Below are positions 60,044-64,000 of a DNA stretch of 64,000 bases, one piece after another (position 1 is the first letter of the stretch; the number at the start of each line of letters is the position of its first letter). Source of the stretch: Bacteroidota bacterium (GTDB lineage Bacteria > Bacteroidota > Bacteroidia > Chitinophagales > Chitinophagaceae); NCBI GenBank assembly GCA_016706595.1, contig JADJJH010000003.1:434001-498000 (forward strand), read 5' to 3'. The notes beneath the pieces were generated by a model, which saw only the letters and a list, made by a program, of their open reading frames with translations, did no database searches and was not told the DNA's origin. Both the position numbers and the translations under genes were made by a program.

Positions 60044-61996
60044 CTACCAACTCGTATCATCATTTCTTTTCTTAAACCGTGGTTTAGGAGCCGATGATGC
60101 ACTTGATGAAGCCGCGCGTGAATTACCACCTTTTGAGCTGCTGTATTTTCTATCGCCACCTCCGCTGCTGTTATTACTGCCACGTGCACTTGAGTAAGTG
60201 CGTTCGCGTGGACCTTTACGTTCTGGTCGAGCACCACCTGAGCGTTCGGCCATACGAGCTTCCGGATTAGGTGTTCCTTCGGCTTTGGTAATGCGAACTT
60301 CACGTCCGTTCACTTCAACATTATTAAAGCCGGTTAAAATACGTTCTGCACTTTGTGCATCGGTTTCAAAGAAAGAGAACACACCTTGCATTTCAATATC
60401 CTTAATATGGTGACCGCTTACTTTAGTATTCTTGAAAATCATTTCACGCATTTCATCGTAACGAAGATTATCTTTTTTACCTAAGTTAATAAACAATCGA
60501 GTGGTAGGTTCGCCATCGGCAAATTTATCTCTGCGACTACTGCCTGTATTACTACGTTCACCTCTTTCGCTGCGGTCTGAACTTCTACGATCACCACGAT
60601 CTGAACTTCTTCTGTCGCCTCTGTCGCCTCTGTCGCTGCTACGTTCGCTTCCACGTGAGCGTGAACTTTCATCAACGTTTAAGTCTGAGTGGGCAGTATA
60701 GTTCGTATCTAATTTACATAATTCTTTTGCCATTAATCGCGCTACCAATTCTTCTTTCTCCATTTGCATTAACGGAAAAATCCATTCGTTGCGAGGTTGA
60801 ATATCTGATGCATGTTGGTAATCGAATTCGGCGAATTCGGTAACAAAGTTTTTAATACGTTTGTCGATAATTTCTTCACCTTTCGGTATCATAAATTTCT
60901 CGAATTTCATATTTGCGATCTTTTCAATCTGATGCATTTTGTAGGCTTCGCGAATATGCAATAAGGCAATCGAAATTCCTTTTTTACCGGCACGAGCCGT
61001 TCGTCCGCTACGGTGCGTATAGTTTTCAATATCATCCGGAAGGTGATAATGAATTACGTGAGTAATATCATTGACGTCGATACCACGTGCAGCCACATCG
61101 GTAGCACAAAGTATTTTAATTACACGCTTACGAAATTTACCCATCACTTTATCGCGTTGTTGTTGCGAAAGATCACCATGTAAGCAATCGGCATTATAAC
61201 CGGCTTTCACTAAGGAGTCACTAATTTCTTGCGTTTCTAAACGCGTTGTACAAAAGATGATACCAAAAAAATCTTCATTAAAATCGATGATACGTTTTAA
61301 GGCAGGTAATTTTTCTTTAGCTTGTACAACGGCATATTGGTGCGTAATATCTGTTGAAGTTGAATTCTTTTTACCTGATGAAACTTCAACCGTTTCTTTT
61401 AAATATTTATTGGCAATGCTTCTGATAGCTTTCGGCATGGTAGCACTAAACAATCCGGTTACTTTCTCTTCGGGGGTGTTCGAAAGTATCGATTCAATAT
61501 CTTCTTGAAAGCCCATGTTAAGCATTTCATCGGCCTCATCTAACACTACGGTTTCAACTTGTTCAATTTTCACTGCTTTACGATCAATCAAATCCATTAA
61601 TCGACCCGGAGTGGCTACAATAATATGTGCACCTTGACGAAGTTCACGAATTTGTTCGGATATACTGCTGCCACCATATACGGCAGTAATACGCACACCG
61701 CGCATATTTTTGCTATACTTTTTAAGGTCGTTGGTAATTTGAATACACAATTCGCGGGTAGGCGAAATAATCAAGGCTTGGGTGTATTTTTTCTCTGTAT
61801 CGAGATGATGTAAAATTGGTAAACCAAATGCGGCGGTTTTGCCGGTTCCGGTTTGTGCGAGTGCAACTAAGTCACTTTCGCGTCCTAAAAATACCGGTAT
61901 GGCTTTTTGTTGAATTTCGGTTGGCGTTTCAAAGCCAAGTTCGGTTACTGCACTTACAATATCGTCGTGCAAACCCAATGTACTAAATGTAGTCAT
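60044..61996 (-). CDS. deaD: DEAD-box RNA helicase with RNA-binding domain and RG/S-rich tails
   Basis: A 650-residue protein with the full DEAD-box set: Q motif PTEIQQKAIP, motif I AQTGTGKTAA, II VLDEADEML, III FSATM, VI HRSGRTARAGK. An Arg/Ser/Asp-rich insert (~445-495) precedes a DbpA-type RNA-binding domain (~505-575), then a Ser/Gly/Arg-rich tail. Matches DeaD/CsdA-type cold-shock and ribosome-assembly helicases. It is monocistronic. Confidence 0.93.
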   Translation of the reverse strand: MTTFSTLGLHDDIVSAVTELGFETPTEIQQKAIPVFLGRESDLVALAQTGTGKTAAFGLPILHHLDTEKKYTQALIISPTRELCIQITNDLKKYSKNMRGVRITAVYGGSSISEQIRELRQGAHIIVATPGRLMDLIDRKAVKIEQVETVVLDEADEMLNMGFQEDIESILSNTPEEKVTGLFSATMPKAIRSIANKYLKETVEVSSGKKNSTSTDITHQYAVVQAKEKLPALKRIIDFNEDFFGIIFCTTRLETQEISDSLVKAGYNADCLHGDLSQQQRDKVMGKFRKRVIKILCATDVAARGIDVNDITHVIHYHLPDDIENYTHRSGRTARAGKKGISIALLHIREAYKMHQIEKIANMKFEKFMIPKGEEIIDKRIKNFVTEFAEFDYQHASDIQPRNEWIFPLMQMEKEELVARLMAKELCKLDTNYTAHSDLNVDESSRSRGSERSSDRGDRGDRRSSDRGDRRSSDRSERGERSNTGSSRRDKFADGEPTTRLFINLGKKDNLRYDEMREMIFKNTKVSGHHIKDIEMQGVFSFFETDAQSAERILTGFNNVEVNGREVRITKAEGTPNPEARMAERSGGARPERKGPRERTYSSARGSNNSSGGGDRKYSSSKGGNSRAASSSASSAPKPRFKKRNDDTSW

Positions 61997-62702
61997 GTTG
62001 TTTTTTGTTTAATCATTAAAAAAAATCCCTCAAAGCCTATTAAATAAGGCATAGCCGGCACTTTGATTGAATGTAAACGAAAACATACTGATGAAAATTC
62101 TCTTTCCTTTAAAAGAGCATGACCCATATCTGTGCAGCTATCTTTCTAGGGCTTCTATAAAATCCACATTTACGAGGCTTTTCGATTTTTTAAATCCGCA
62201 GTTTACAATAGTAAATGAGGAATTTATAAAGTTGAAGTAACGAAGTAGATGAGGGTTTTAGACAAGCCCTTTAGTTAATAAGCAATTGGTAAGAACTAAT
62301 AAGGCGCAAATGTAAGTTGTGGATATTTAGCAAATGCGAAGAAGTTGCTAATGATGGTTACCATTGTATGAAGTGATTCTATTGCAGTGTTTTATTTTGC
62401 CCCCCCATATCAATTGTTCTCAATTGATAATCCGTTCGGAGGACCCTTATTCAATTTTCAGTCTTCAATTTTCAATTTTCAAATTGATCATTACTCCGTT
62501 TCGTAGTGGGTTATCATATTGTACTTTGTAAATTGATGCATTGTTTACATGCTTGGTTTATATTTGAAAGGCTAACTACTTTTTTATAGGAAGAATTGGA
62601 TTGTGATGAAGTAATTGCTGGTACTAAAACGTTGTGCGTCATTGCAAATCCAGAACTCAATTTGACAAAAAATACCAAGAAGATTATATTAACGATTACT
62701 TT
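61997..62702. other. Intergenic region: DEAD-box leader and CoiA promoter side
   Basis: The DEAD-box leader (minus strand, ~62019-62065) has a small stem (gcct/aggc inside caaag/ctttg) followed by T8, a weak terminator or attenuator candidate. A 9-bp inverted repeat (tatcaattg-ttct-caattgata) lies at ~62408-62429 and TTCAAT-type short repeats at 62450-62481. No gene is supported; a plus frame at 62596-62928 is a shadow of the CoiA gene. Confidence 0.45.
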
Positions 62703-63422
62703 ATGCTATTTGCTAATGTTAACGGACAAAAACATGAAGCCACCCCCAAAACATTTGGGATATGCCCACTTTGCAACAGCACGGTATTTTCTAAATGTGG
62801 AGAAATTAATGTTTGGCATTGGGCCCATCAAAAGGACGAATATTGTGACAATTGGTATGAACCCGAAACCGCATGGCACAAGAGTTGGAAATTTGTTTTT
62901 GGGAAAGACAACTGTGAAATTATCATAAAAAGAGAAGGTGAAAAACACATTGCCGATGTCTTGACAAATGAAGGTGTGGTCATTGAGTTACAAAACTCCC
63001 CAATGCCTAATCATACAGCTGTCGAACGAGAGAAATTTTACCGTGAACAAATGATATGGATAATTAATGGTTCCCATTTCAGGAATAATTTTACATATGA
63101 GGCTTCTACTTTATCTTATGGAGAACAATGGTATTGGCGAAATGAAGTTGTTCAAACGGAATATGGTATCGTAGACAAAGAAACTGGAGAATTAGTGACC
63201 CAACCAGAAAAAGAATACAATTTTTCATGGCGCTGGCCTAGAAAATCCTGGGAATATGCTAAGAGAAAAATTTATATCGACTTCGGAGATGAATATTTAT
63301 TTATGGTAACCGCAGGTATGGGAACTAATCAAGGCAAAGGCAAACTGATAAGCAAGAAGAGCTTTTTGTCCGAGCATCAAGGCAATTTAGAATTCTTAGA
63401 AACATTAATCAATAGGAACTAA
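62703..63422 (+). CDS. CoiA-like nuclease domain protein
   Basis: Start chosen at the ATG at 62703, giving 239 residues; 23 further codons upstream add nothing conserved. The N-terminus has the CoiA-type zinc-like part (GICPLCNSTVFSKCG, then VWHWAHQ). The restriction-endonuclease-like core is EKHIADVLTNEGVVIELQNS, with Asp, Glu and Gln in the PD-(D/E)xK order. CoiA was described in competence; in Bacteroidota the role is unclear and defence is an alternative. Confidence 0.75.
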   Translation: MLFANVNGQKHEATPKTFGICPLCNSTVFSKCGEINVWHWAHQKDEYCDNWYEPETAWHKSWKFVFGKDNCEIIIKREGEKHIADVLTNEGVVIELQNSPMPNHTAVEREKFYREQMIWIINGSHFRNNFTYEASTLSYGEQWYWRNEVVQTEYGIVDKETGELVTQPEKEYNFSWRWPRKSWEYAKRKIYIDFGDEYLFMVTAGMGTNQGKGKLISKKSFLSEHQGNLEFLETLINRN

Positions 63423-63719
63423 CTAAGCATCGAATGCACAACACGCGGTATTTGCGCATGCGGGGCATTTGTAATGTCCTCAACAATTTAATTCTATTCA
63501 ACTATGGAATAAACCTTAAACTGACTACCTTTGAATTCTCCGCCTATCGCAAACCGTGGGAATGTTAGGCGACATTAGCCCCAAAGACAATAAACGTTTA
63601 GCTAAAAGGTATAGACAAACTTGAAAGTTGAAATTTGAAATAAGAAATATGAATTAATTCTTCAAATAAAATTGTGCTTAGCTTAGTTATATTTTAGAAT
63701 TCATAAACAAATTTAACCA
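63423..63719. other. Intergenic region
   Basis: AT-rich spacer between the CoiA-like gene and a lipoprotein gene. It contains no ORF or clear repeat that I can support. Confidence 0.4.
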
Positions 63720-64000
63720 ATGAAAACTCATATCACTTTTTGGACCAGCCTTTTACTAATAACATTCTTGACTATATTAACCGTATTTAATTCATGTAAA
63801 AGAAACCAAATTGGCGAAAATCCTTTAAGTAGCCAATTTGTGAATGCTACCATTTTCGGTCAAGTGATTTCTGAAGATGGAATACCAATAAGGGATGCGA
63901 CAATTGAAATTGGATCACATACCTATATCACTGACTCTAATGGGTTGTTTCATTTTTTTAAGATTTCAACTTCATTAAATGCCACATTAATTACTTCTAA
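63720..64000 (+). CDS. Lipoprotein with carboxypeptidase-regulatory-like domain, partial
   Basis: An ATG at 63720 opens a frame to the window edge (93 codons). There is a signal with lipobox-like VFNSC near residue 26. From ~46 it has a CarbopepD_reg-like beta-sandwich start: IFGQVISEDGIPIRDATIEI, then YITDSNGLFHF. Such domains start many surface lipoproteins and TonB-linked proteins; the rest is outside the window. Confidence 0.65.
   Translation, partial: MKTHITFWTSLLLITFLTILTVFNSCKRNQIGENPLSSQFVNATIFGQVISEDGIPIRDATIEIGSHTYITDSNGLFHFFKISTSLNATLITS

Noticed and set aside
62596..62928. Plus-strand 110-codon frame upstream of CoiA-like gene
   Set aside because: It overlaps the CoiA-like gene in another frame, lacks domain signals, and the CoiA motifs support the other frame.

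Overview
The window is an AT-rich Bacteroidota chromosome segment, probably from a Chitinophagales or Sphingobacteriales-like lineage. The evidence is the many secreted proteins with type IX secretion (T9SS) C-terminal sorting domains, promoters with the TAnnTTTG -7 element, an HmuY-type lipoprotein, MbnP/HYC_CC_PP-type proteins and a Bacteroidota-style serine recombinase. Genus cannot be told from the sequence alone.

Layout. 1-6.7 kb is host-like sequence: a VIT1/CCC1 metal transporter (partial), a large T9SS surface protein, a diheme cytochrome c, a four-helix-bundle protein, a MerT-like membrane protein, and a polyvalent-type kinase gene lying between two copies of a ~130-bp palindromic repeat. 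About 6.8-48.8 kb is one integrated mobile element, next to tRNA-Gln. Its left part (6.8-24.9 kb, all minus strand) is a virus-like gene block. It runs from an HTH regulator through a transglutaminase/membrane protein, small beta-rich proteins that could be jelly-roll capsid subunits, many single-TM proteins, an annexin-repeat protein, a peptidoglycan-binding protein, amidase, YkuD-like enzyme, holin/spanin-like proteins and a spike-like protein to a terminator. A replication-type unit follows: an N6-adenine methyltransferase/SF2 helicase split in two ORFs, a RecA-like ATPase and a small basic protein. No terminase, portal, tail, FtsK/HerA packaging ATPase, relaxase or conjugation gene is recognisable, so if it is a virus it looks tailless and of an unfamiliar type.

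The middle (25.4-45.6 kb, all plus strand) is a copper-handling cargo island of 21 genes. It holds HYC_CC_PP protein, MbnP plus two MbnH-like diheme peroxidases, two T9SS-sorted thioredoxin-fold proteins, three multicopper oxidases (one fused to a barrel-like domain), a His-rich lipoprotein, three HMA-domain proteins, a Csp copper-storage protein, a heavy-metal-binding lipoprotein and a BNR-repeat protein. No P-type ATPase or copper regulator is present.

The right part (45.7-48.9 kb, plus) is the control and integration module: XRE/ImmA-like regulator, a second HTH protein of the same type as the left one, a small protein and a large serine recombinase whose reading frame runs on into the host tRNA-Gln gene. 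The left operon and the right integration genes are each preceded by the same 88-bp promoter/operator region (24039-24126 minus; 46987-47074 plus), with identical internal spacing. This suggests that virion-like genes and integrase are switched together.

48.9-64 kb is host chromosome: cysteine desulfurase, a structured intergenic RNA-like element, HmuY-like lipoprotein, nitrilase-type omega-amidase, PqqB-like metallo-hydrolase, a DUF58 / transglutaminase / MoxR / RecX cluster, a small lipoprotein, a DEAD-box RNA helicase, a CoiA-like nuclease and a partial lipoprotein.
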